Shown: piece after piece, positions 42,464-48,831 of the stretch
Position numbering within the stretch: position 1 is the first letter of the stretch
Layout of the letters: every line of letters begins with the position of its first letter
Source of the DNA: Catellatospora sichuanensis
Lineage (GTDB): Bacteria > Actinomycetota > Actinomycetes > Mycobacteriales > Micromonosporaceae
Reading direction: 5' to 3'
DNA: 64,000 nt
Assembly (NCBI RefSeq): GCF_007483665.1
Contig: NZ_ML660184.1
Span: 350,932 to 414,931 of the forward strand
Notes under the pieces: generated by a model
Told to the model about the DNA's origin: nothing
The model's database searches: none
What the model saw: the letters and a program-made list of their open reading frames with translations, nothing else
Program-made: the position numbers and the translations under genes

Positions 42464-43873
42464 TCAGTATGAGCGGGCCCGGATCGCGACCACGTCGGGC
42501 TCGTCCTGCGAGGCCGGGACGGAGCCGTCGGCCCGGAACAGGCAGCGCACCGTGATGGCGCGCTCGTTGGCCAGCGCCTCGCCGTCGACGCCCACCGCGG
42601 ACCACGGCACCCGGGCCCAGCCGGTGCCGGCCGCCTCGAGAGCCTCGTCCAGAGTGGACACCTCGACGGTGTTCGCTTCCCGGCGGGCGAGGGCCTCGTC
42701 GTACAGCGCCTTCTGGTCGGCCTCCAGCGCGGCGGTGACCGCGCCGACGGCCTCGCCGAGCTGCAGCGGGGTCTTGGAGCCGTCGAATCGACGCACCAGC
42801 ACGACGCGGCCCTCGGCCAGGTCGCGCGGGCCGACCTCGATCCGGATCGGGTAGCCCTTCAACTCGGCGTCGACGGCGCGGCGGCCGAACGGGGTGTCGA
42901 CCCGGTCGTCCAGCTTCACCCGCACCCCGGCCGCGGCCAGGTCCTCGACCAGCGTGCGGGCGGCCGAGGTGATCGAGCCGTCGGTCTCCTTGACCACGGT
43001 CACCAGCGCCTGGATGGGCGCGAGCGCCGGCGGGACGCGCATGCCGCTGTCGTCGCCGTGGCACATGATCAGGCCACCGAGCATGCGGGTCGAGGTGCCC
43101 CAGGACGTGGTCCAGGCGTGCTCGCGGGTGCCGGCCTGAGACGAGTACGCCACGTCGAACGCCTTGGCGAAGTTCTGGCCGAGCTCGTGCGAGGTGCCCA
43201 TCTGCAGCGCCTTGCCGTCGCCCATCATCGCCTCCAGCGTGTACGTGCTGGTGGCGCCCGCGAAGCGCTCGCGGTTGGTCTTGCGGCCCAGCACGACCGG
43301 GATGGCGAGCAGCTCACGCATGTGGCGCTCGTACACCTCGTGGTGGATCTTCAGGGTGTAGGCCTTGGCGTCGGCCTCGGTGGCGTGGGCGGTGTGCCCC
43401 TCCTGCCACAGGAACTCCGACGTGCGCAGGAAGATCCGCGGGCGCATCTCCCAGCGGACCACGTTGGCCCACTGGTTGAGCAGCAGCGGCAGGTCACGGT
43501 AGGAGTCGACCCACTTGGCCATGAACTCGCCGATGACGGTCTCGCTGGTCGGGCGCACCACGACCGGCTCGGCCAGCTGCTTGCCGCCGCCGTGGGTGAC
43601 CACCGCGAGCTCGGGAGAGAAGCCCTCGACGTGCTCGGCCTCGCGCTTGAGGTAGCTCTCCGGGATGAACAGCGGGAAGTACGCGTTCTCCGCGCCCGCC
43701 GCCTTGATCCGGGAGTCCATGTCGGCCTGCATCCGCTCCCAGATGGCATAAGCCGTCGGTCGGATGACCATGGTGCCCCGGACCGGGCCGTTGTCGGCCA
43801 GCTGAGCTTTGGAGATCAGGTCCTGATACCAGCGGGGAAAGTCTTCCGCCCGGGGAGTGAGCACACGCGCCAT
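42464..43873 (-). CDS. proS: prolyl-tRNA synthetase, archaeal/eukaryotic type
   Basis: 469 aa class II synthetase. The PxxY-type beginning DFPRWYQDLISKAQLADNGP and VRGTMVIRPTAYAIWERMQA, with AEPVVVRPTSETVIGEFMAK (motif 2 region) and HGDDSGMRVPPALAPIQAL, match the short ProRS lacking the bacterial editing insertion. The protein ends in Tyr (RARSY), a mark of this type. The catalytic core is complete. No second ProRS is present in the window, though one could lie elsewhere. Confidence 0.94.
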   Translation of the reverse strand: MARVLTPRAEDFPRWYQDLISKAQLADNGPVRGTMVIRPTAYAIWERMQADMDSRIKAAGAENAYFPLFIPESYLKREAEHVEGFSPELAVVTHGGGKQLAEPVVVRPTSETVIGEFMAKWVDSYRDLPLLLNQWANVVRWEMRPRIFLRTSEFLWQEGHTAHATEADAKAYTLKIHHEVYERHMRELLAIPVVLGRKTNRERFAGATSTYTLEAMMGDGKALQMGTSHELGQNFAKAFDVAYSSQAGTREHAWTTSWGTSTRMLGGLIMCHGDDSGMRVPPALAPIQALVTVVKETDGSITSAARTLVEDLAAAGVRVKLDDRVDTPFGRRAVDAELKGYPIRIEVGPRDLAEGRVVLVRRFDGSKTPLQLGEAVGAVTAALEADQKALYDEALARREANTVEVSTLDEALEAAGTGWARVPWSAVGVDGEALANERAITVRCLFRADGSVPASQDEPDVVAIRARSY

Positions 43874-43958
43874 AGCGGGTCATCCTACTGACCCGCGCCC
43901 GACCCGCTCCCCCCAGCCCGCCCGTGTCCCGCCACCCCGCACCGCCCGATGTGCTCAA

Positions 43959-44033
43959 GATCGCCCGACTTGCCTGGCACATGGGCGAAAGCGCGCTCAA
44001 GATACGCACACCTGCCCGGCAGGTCGAACGATC
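43959..44033. repeat. imperfect 29-bp inverted repeat, family B
   Basis: Arms at 43959-43987 and 44005-44033 pair at about 22 of 29 positions. CGACTTGCCTGGCAC and GATACGCACACCTGCC recur in the element at 10467-10543. It lies in the 245-base gap before proS. Confidence 0.7.
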
Positions 44034-44079
44034 ATGATGCGCCCACGACGCGGACAGGACCGCGCGGGCAGGGCGCGGC

Positions 44080-44130
44080 GCGGGTCAGGCGATGACGCGG
44101 GTCAGGCGATGACGCGGGTCAGGCGATGAC
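44080..44130. repeat. three tandem 17-bp repeats
   Basis: GCGGGTCAGGCGATGAC occurs at 44080, 44097 and 44114, exactly. The last copy contains the stop codon and last residues of the amidohydrolase gene, so the unit has been copied downstream of it. Slippage is the likely cause. Confidence 0.9.
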
Positions 44131-45201
44131 GCGGCCGCGCAGGACGATGCGCTGCGGGGCGAGCAGGGTGCGCAGGTCACGACGCGGGTCTTCGGCGTAG
44201 ACGACCAGGTCGGCCAGGCCGCCCTCGGTCAGGCCAGGGAAGCCCAGCCAGTCGCGGGCCCGCCAGGAACCGGCGGCGAGCACGTCGGACGCGGACATGC
44301 CGGCCGCGTGCAGGCGCAGCATCTCCTGTGCCGCCAGCCCGTGCGCGATGCCGCCGCCCGCGTCGGAGCCGACGTAGATCGGCACCCCGGCCTCGTGCGC
44401 CGCGGACACCACCGCCGGAAACCGGTCCCGCAGCGCCAGCATGTGCTTGGCGTATCCGGGGAACTTCGCCTCGGCCCGCTCCGCGATGTGCCCGAACGTC
44501 TCGATGTTGATCATGGTGGGCACCAGGGCGGTGCCCCGGCGCGCCATCTCGCCGAGCAGGTCGGTCGACAGGCCGGTCCCGTGCTCGACGCAGTCGATGC
44601 CCGCGCGTACCAGCGTCGCGACGCTGGACTCCTCGAAGCAGTGCGCGGTGATCCGCGCCCCGGCCGCGTGCGCCGCGGCCACCGCCGCGGTCAGCGTCGC
44701 CTCGTCCCAGGCCGGCGCGAGGTCGCCGCGGTCACGGTCGATCCAGTCGCCGACCAGCTTCACCCAGCCCGTGCCCGCGGCCGCCTGCCGGGTCACCTCC
44801 GCGACCACCTGGTCAGCCGGCACCTCCACCCCGATCTCGGGCAGATATCGGCGCGGCGGCGCGACGTGCCGGCCCGCGCGGGCCAGTCGCGGCACGTCGT
44901 GGGCGTCGTCCAGCTCGGCGTACGGGAAGGGCGAGCCCGCGTCCCGGATCGCCAGCACCCCGGCGTCCCGGTCGACGAAGGCCAGCTCCCGCGCCTGCTC
45001 GAGGCTGGTCACCGGGGCCCCGCCGGAGGCGATGCCGATGTGGCAGTGTGCGTCCACCAGGCCGGGCAGCACATAGCCGCCGTCGGAGACCGTCTGCGCC
45101 CCGGGCACCGGGGTCAGCGAAACCCGGTCGCCGACCAGCCACAGGTCCCGTACCTCGTCGTCGGGGAGCACCACGCCCCGCACATGCAGCGCCGTAGCCA
45201 T
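44119..45201 (-). CDS. amidohydrolase family protein
   Basis: 360 aa metal-dependent hydrolase of the imidazolonepropionase/Xaa-Pro-dipeptidase-like group. GYVLPGLVDAHCHIGIASGG gives His52-x-His54, TGWVKLVGDW gives the bridging Lys, and ARITAHCFEE, GIDCVEHGTG and IYVGSDAGGG supply the other metal and catalytic residues. So the active site is complete. The substrate is open. The ATG at 45201 is divergent, 47 bases from the next gene. Confidence 0.9.
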   Translation of the reverse strand: MATALHVRGVVLPDDEVRDLWLVGDRVSLTPVPGAQTVSDGGYVLPGLVDAHCHIGIASGGAPVTSLEQARELAFVDRDAGVLAIRDAGSPFPYAELDDAHDVPRLARAGRHVAPPRRYLPEIGVEVPADQVVAEVTRQAAAGTGWVKLVGDWIDRDRGDLAPAWDEATLTAAVAAAHAAGARITAHCFEESSVATLVRAGIDCVEHGTGLSTDLLGEMARRGTALVPTMINIETFGHIAERAEAKFPGYAKHMLALRDRFPAVVSAAHEAGVPIYVGSDAGGGIAHGLAAQEMLRLHAAGMSASDVLAAGSWRARDWLGFPGLTEGGLADLVVYAEDPRRDLRTLLAPQRIVLRGRVIA

Positions 45202-45235
45202 GCAGGCACTGTGCCACACACTGGATCACTGCGAT

Positions 45236-45241
45236 TAGGGT
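45236..45241 (+). promoter_or_regulatory. -10 element of a leaderless transcript
   Basis: TAGGGT ends 7 bases before the ATG at 45249. No ribosome site is present. Transcription would begin at or next to the start codon. Confidence 0.55.
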
Positions 45242-45248
45242 GTGCGCC

Positions 45249-46058
45249 ATGTCGCCCCTGCCCCCGTTCCGCCAGATCGCGGTCGTGCTGCTGGCCGTCG
45301 GGGTACTGCTGCGGCAGGCGCAGCCCTTCCTGTGGGAGGCGTACGGTCCCGAGCGACTCGACTACCTGCTCGCCCTGGTCGTCGGCTTCCTGCTGCCGTT
45401 GTCGGCAGCGCTGGTGCTGCCGTACGCCGTCTACGGATGGTTCGCCCGCCGCCACCGGCGCCGCCCCGCTTCGTTCCTGGTACGCGACGGCGGCTTCGAT
45501 GCGCCCGTGTCCGCGCTCTCGGGTCGGCGGATCATCATGTTCGGCATGCTGGCGTTCGCGGTGCCGGTGACCGAGTCGGGCGCGCACGGCAGGCAGCCGC
45601 TGACCGACGACCTCATGCTGCCGCTCGGCGTGGTGCTGCTGCTGGCCGGCGGCACGATGGTCGCCGACGCGCTGCGTCCCGGACCGGTCCTTCGGCTCAC
45701 CCCGGACCACCTGGTCCTCGGCGGCTGGCGACGCAGGCAGGTGCGGTGGGACACGATCGCCCGGAGCGACATGCCGCCACCCGCGCCCGGCGACACGACC
45801 TTCCACGTCCGCGAGGTCCAGCCGGGCCGGGTGCGCTGGCACAACCTGCCGGTCGACCTCTCCCATGTCGACACGGCGTTTCTGATCTCGGCCGTGCACC
45901 ACTACACATTCCATCCCGAGCACCGGGCTGCCATCGGCACCGAGGCCGAGCTGCACCGCCTACGCGCATCCCTGGGCGACGTCAGTTCGGCCGGTCCAGC
46001 AGTGTCCGGGCCCAGCGACGCATTCCCGAGTCCGGAGCCTGGTCGCAGTAACGCCTGA
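45249..46058 (+). CDS. membrane protein with PH-like C-terminal domain
   Basis: 269 aa. Two helices near the N-terminus (QIAVVLLAVGVLLRQAQPFL, YLLALVVGFLLPLSAALVLP) precede a basic loop, then two more around residues 100-140 (IIMFGMLAFAVPV, MLPLGVVLLLAGGTMVADAL). The soluble end (VLRLTPDHLVLGGWRRRQVR, WDTIARSDM) has the pattern of bacterial PH domains. Function unknown. The ATG at 45249 is chosen because of the -10 hexamer upstream. The last 77 bases overlap the convergent deaminase gene. Confidence 0.75.
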   Translation: MSPLPPFRQIAVVLLAVGVLLRQAQPFLWEAYGPERLDYLLALVVGFLLPLSAALVLPYAVYGWFARRHRRRPASFLVRDGGFDAPVSALSGRRIIMFGMLAFAVPVTESGAHGRQPLTDDLMLPLGVVLLLAGGTMVADALRPGPVLRLTPDHLVLGGWRRRQVRWDTIARSDMPPPAPGDTTFHVREVQPGRVRWHNLPVDLSHVDTAFLISAVHHYTFHPEHRAAIGTEAELHRLRASLGDVSSAGPAVSGPSDAFPSPEPGRSNA

Positions 46059-46485
46059 ACAGCTCACGAGCCTCGGCCCGGCGCACCCCGCCGACCAGCA
46101 CGGGGACGGCATATCCGGGTAGGTCGCCGGTCTCCGGACGCCAGGTGCCGAGCACGGCCGCGCCGTCACCCGGGGACTCCAGGGCGTACACGATCTCGGT
46201 GACGCCCAGCGTCATGGCCGCGCCCAGGCACATGACGCACGGTTCCAGCGTCACCGCCAGCCGCAGCGGGTGCTCTCGCTTCCGCCAGCCGAGCACCCGG
46301 TCGGCCGCGTCCATCGCCAGCAGATCGGCATGCACGATCCGCCGCCGCAGCGCCCGCTCCTGGGTGTACGCCCGCCCTACGATCTCGTCGCCCAGCAACA
46401 CCACCGCGCCGATCGGCAGCTCACCTGCGGCAAGACCGTCCTCGGCCACGGCCAGCGCCGCGTCCATCATCTCTTCGGGGGTCAC
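45982..46485 (-). CDS. nucleoside deaminase family protein with HAD active-site variant
   Basis: 167 aa, cytidine/deoxycytidylate deaminase fold. GELPIGAVVLLGDEIVGRAY is the family start. The zinc site has His52 and Cys83/Cys86 (TLEPCVMC), but the catalytic Glu of HAE is Asp54 (HAD). The genome's real tadA is not identified here. It may still deaminate guanine or other bases, or have lost activity. The GTG at 46485 follows TAACCT (46493-46498, minus strand) by 7 bases, a leaderless arrangement. Confidence 0.8.
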   Translation of the reverse strand: MTPEEMMDAALAVAEDGLAAGELPIGAVVLLGDEIVGRAYTQERALRRRIVHADLLAMDAADRVLGWRKREHPLRLAVTLEPCVMCLGAAMTLGVTEIVYALESPGDGAAVLGTWRPETGDLPGYAVPVLVGGVRRAEARELFRRYCDQAPDSGMRRWARTLLDRPN

Positions 46486-46525
46486 CCGGACGAGGTTAAT
46501 GCAGCAGTGGATCGAGAGGGGTCCC

Positions 46526-46555
46526 TTGCTTTTGTTCGAACATATGTTCGATAAT
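46526..46555 (+). promoter_or_regulatory. promoter with LexA (SOS) box
   Basis: TCGAACATATGTTCGA (46536-46551) is a perfect actinobacterial SOS box (TCGAAC-N4-GTTCGA). It lies between TTGCTT (-35, 46526-46531) and GATAAT (-10, 46550-46555), spaced 18 bases, so LexA would block this plus-strand promoter. The deaminase gene starts 50 bases away on the other strand. Confidence 0.8.
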
Positions 46556-46561
46556 TGAACC

Positions 46562-46714
46562 AGGCGCGGGGCGTCGACACAGCTGAGTGATGGCAGTCAG
46601 CAACTGTGTCGGCGCCTCCCCGACTGCATGCATCGATCCCATGCAGACGAAGATCGCCACCTCAGGCCCGGCGTCGGGGGGTGACCGGTTGCGGACCCTG
46701 AGGTGGCGATCTTC
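46562..46714 (+). ncRNA. possible SOS-induced small RNA
   Basis: The region transcribed from the LexA-controlled promoter contains no convincing gene but three hairpins: 46570-46582 with 46604-46616, CTGCATG/CATGCAG near 46624-46646, and an 18-bp perfect stem ending at 46714. The last overlaps the ffh terminator. A short peptide from the ATG at 46590 is the alternative. Confidence 0.3.
46649..46714. terminator. terminator between ffh and the SOS promoter
   Basis: GAAGATCGCCACCTCAGG (46649-46666) is perfectly complementary to 46697-46714, with a 30-base loop. It lies 23 bases after the ffh stop, so it should end that transcript, and it can also act on the opposite strand. Confidence 0.78.
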
Positions 46715-46736
46715 AAAAACCCTGTGCGGCGCGGGA

Positions 46737-48305
46737 CTACTTGTCCTTGTCCTTGTCGTCGCCCTTCATCAGCTTGCCGAAGTCGAGCTTCGGAGCCTTG
46801 AACGGGCTGCCGCCGCCGCCCATGCCCATCTGCTGCTCCAGCGCGGCCGGGTCCATGCCCGGGGGAAGCTGCGGCATGCCGCCGCCCATGCCCGGCAGAC
46901 CAGCCGGGAAGCCGCCGCGCGGGCCGCCGCCGCTCTTGGTGCCCTTGCGCTTGTTCTTGGGCGACTTCGTCGCCTTGCGGCGGCCGCCACCGGGCAGGCC
47001 CATCATGCCGCCCATCTGCTTCATCATCTTCTGCGCCTGCTCGAAGCGGTTGAGCAGCTGGTTCACGTCGGTGACGGTGACCCCGGAACCCCGGGCGATG
47101 CGCGCCCGGCGCGAACCGTTGAGGATCTTCGGCGTGGTGCGCTCGCCCGGGGTCATCGAGCGGATGATCGCGGTGACCTTGTCGAAGTGGCTGTCGTCCA
47201 GCTCGGCCAGCTGGTCCTTCATCTGGCCCATGCCCGGCATCATGCCCAGCAGGTTCGCGATCGGCCCCATCCGGCGTACGGCGATCAGCTGGTCCAGGAA
47301 GTCCTCCAGCGTGAACTGCTCTCCCCCGAGCAGCTTCGCCGTCATCTTCTCCTTCTGCTCCTCGTCGAAGGCCTGCTCGGCCTGCTCGATGAGGGTCAGC
47401 ACGTCGCCCATGCCGAGGATGCGGCTGGCCATCCGGTCGGGGTGGAAGACGTCGAAGTCCTCCAGCTTCTCGCCGGTGGACGCGAACAGGATCGGCTGGC
47501 CGGTGACCTCACGCACGGACAGCGCGGCGCCGCCGCGGGCGTCGCCGTCGAGCTTGGAGAGCACGACACCGGTGATGCCGACGCCGTCGCGGAACGCCTC
47601 CGCGGTCGCCACGGCGTCCTGGCCGACCATCGCGTCGATGACGAAGATGACCTCGTCCGGGTTGACCGCGTCGCGGATCGCGGCGGCCTGCGCCATCATC
47701 TCGGTATCGATGCCGAGCCGGCCGGCGGTGTCGACGATCACGATGTCGCGCATGTGGCGGCGTGCGTGCTCGATCGACTCCTTGGCGACCTGCACCGGGT
47801 CGCCGACGCCGTTGCCGGCCTCCGGCGCGTACACCTCGACGCCGGCACGCTGGCCGAGCACCTGCAGCTGGTTGACCGCGTTGGGGCGCTGGAGGTCGCA
47901 GGCGACCAGCAGCGGCTGGTTGCCCTGGGCCTTGAGCCAGCGGGCGAGCTTGCCCGCGAGGGTGGTCTTACCGGAACCCTGCAGACCGGCCAGCATGATC
48001 ACGGTGGGCGGCTGCTTGGCGAACTGGAGCCGCCGCGCCTCCCCGCCGAGGATGGCGACCAGTTCCTCGTGCACGATCTTGATGATCTGCTGGGCCGGGT
48101 TGAGCGCCTGCGAGACCTGCGCGCCGCGCGCCCGCTCCTTGAGCCGGAAGATGAAGGCCTTCACCACCGGCAGGGCGACATCCGCCTCCAGTAGCGCCAG
48201 CCGGATCTCCCGGGCGGTGGCGTCCACGTCGGCGTCGGTGAGCCGGCCCTTGCTCCGCAGCTTGGAGAAGATGCCGGAGAGCCGGTCGCTCAGGGTGTCA
48301 AACAC
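46737..48305 (-). CDS. ffh: signal recognition particle protein Ffh
   Basis: 522 aa. SRP GTPase that binds signal sequences and 4.5S RNA. N domain, then the G domain with VIMLAGLQGSGKTTLAGKLA (P-loop), DLQRPNAVNQL, IVDTAGRLGIDTEMM and SKLDGDARGG. The M domain ends with SRRARIARGSGVTVTDVNQL, the RNA-binding segment, and a Met/Gly-rich tail (GMMGLPGGGRRKATKSP) longer than in E. coli. The ATG at 48305 is standard. Confidence 0.97.
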   Translation of the reverse strand: MFDTLSDRLSGIFSKLRSKGRLTDADVDATAREIRLALLEADVALPVVKAFIFRLKERARGAQVSQALNPAQQIIKIVHEELVAILGGEARRLQFAKQPPTVIMLAGLQGSGKTTLAGKLARWLKAQGNQPLLVACDLQRPNAVNQLQVLGQRAGVEVYAPEAGNGVGDPVQVAKESIEHARRHMRDIVIVDTAGRLGIDTEMMAQAAAIRDAVNPDEVIFVIDAMVGQDAVATAEAFRDGVGITGVVLSKLDGDARGGAALSVREVTGQPILFASTGEKLEDFDVFHPDRMASRILGMGDVLTLIEQAEQAFDEEQKEKMTAKLLGGEQFTLEDFLDQLIAVRRMGPIANLLGMMPGMGQMKDQLAELDDSHFDKVTAIIRSMTPGERTTPKILNGSRRARIARGSGVTVTDVNQLLNRFEQAQKMMKQMGGMMGLPGGGRRKATKSPKNKRKGTKSGGGPRGGFPAGLPGMGGGMPQLPPGMDPAALEQQMGMGGGGSPFKAPKLDFGKLMKGDDKDKDK

Positions 48306-48513
48306 AGCGCAACATCCCCAATGGTCGAGTTCGTCAGATTCAAGGGCCGAAGGCGGCCTTGGTAAGGGTAGCCGCTGCCTCCGCGGCCCGAACCCACCGC
48401 CGCCGGATCACCCGAACACCCGACCCGTCAAACCCCAGAACCCCGCCCCACCGCCGCCCCGGGCTGTCCACCCAGGGGGCGTCCGCCCACTCCCGCTGCC
48501 GGCGGGCGACCCG

Positions 48514-48559
48514 ACGTCGGCAAAGCGGCCCGCCTCACGTCGGCAAAGCGGCCCGCCTC
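48514..48559. repeat. two tandem 23-bp repeats
   Basis: ACGTCGGCAAAGCGGCCCGC plus CTC is present twice in a row without any difference, immediately left of the inverted repeat at 48560. Confidence 0.9.
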
Positions 48560-48619
48560 GCAGTTTCGGGGAAACTGCACCTATCGCGTCGTAGATAGCT
48601 GCAGTTTCCCCGAAACTGC
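48560..48619. repeat. 26-bp inverted repeat with self-palindromic arms
   Basis: Arms at 48560-48585 and 48594-48619 match in 25 of 26 positions. Each arm is itself a small palindrome (GCAGTTTC...GAAACTGC). The element can therefore fold as one long hairpin or two short ones. Confidence 0.85.
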
Positions 48620-48700
48620 AGACCGGTTGCGGTGGATCTTGGTTCGGGACGTTGGCGGCGGGGGCGGGGGCGGGGTTTCAGGCGGGGCGGGGGTCGGACG

Positions 48701-48772
48701 GGTGGGGGGTTCAGGCGGGGTGGGGGGTTCAGGCGGGGTGGGGGGTTCAGGCGGGGTGGGGGGTTCAGGCGG
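48701..48772. repeat. four tandem 18-bp G-rich repeats
   Basis: GGTGGGGGGTTCAGGCGG is repeated exactly four times and flanked by decayed copies. G-runs alternate with TTCA, so the strand could form quadruplex structures. It lies just past the glnD stop. Confidence 0.9.
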
Positions 48773-48831
48773 GGGGGTCAGGCGGGGTGGGGGGTGGTGG
48801 GCGGCGGGGGCGGGGCGGGCGAGCAGGGGTG

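Larger units (their letters stand above)
48306..48831. other. gene-free, repeat-rich region between glnD and ffh
   Basis: A 526-base gap with three repeat structures: a 23-bp unit in tandem (48514-48536, 48537-48559), a 26-bp inverted repeat (48560-48619), and an 18-bp G-rich unit repeated four times (48701-48772). A short ffh leader presumably occupies 48306-48400. No convincing gene was found; a proline-rich frame through the G-rich repeats is an artefact of the repeat. Confidence 0.7.

Noticed and set aside
46535-46560. tRNA T-arm like sequence GTTCGAAC
   Set aside because: No acceptor or anticodon stems fit. The sequence is fully explained by the palindromic LexA box.
46562-46736. 4.5S SRP RNA gene next to ffh
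   Set aside because: The hairpins lack the conserved GGAA tetraloop and asymmetric internal loop of SRP RNA.
46587-48194. Protein-coding gene downstream of the SOS promoter
   Set aside because: Beyond about 60 codons it is antisense to ffh. A short peptide from 46590 cannot be excluded, but a 535-codon protein can.
48701-48772. CRISPR-like repeats
   Set aside because: The 18-bp units are contiguous with no spacers, and no cas genes are near.
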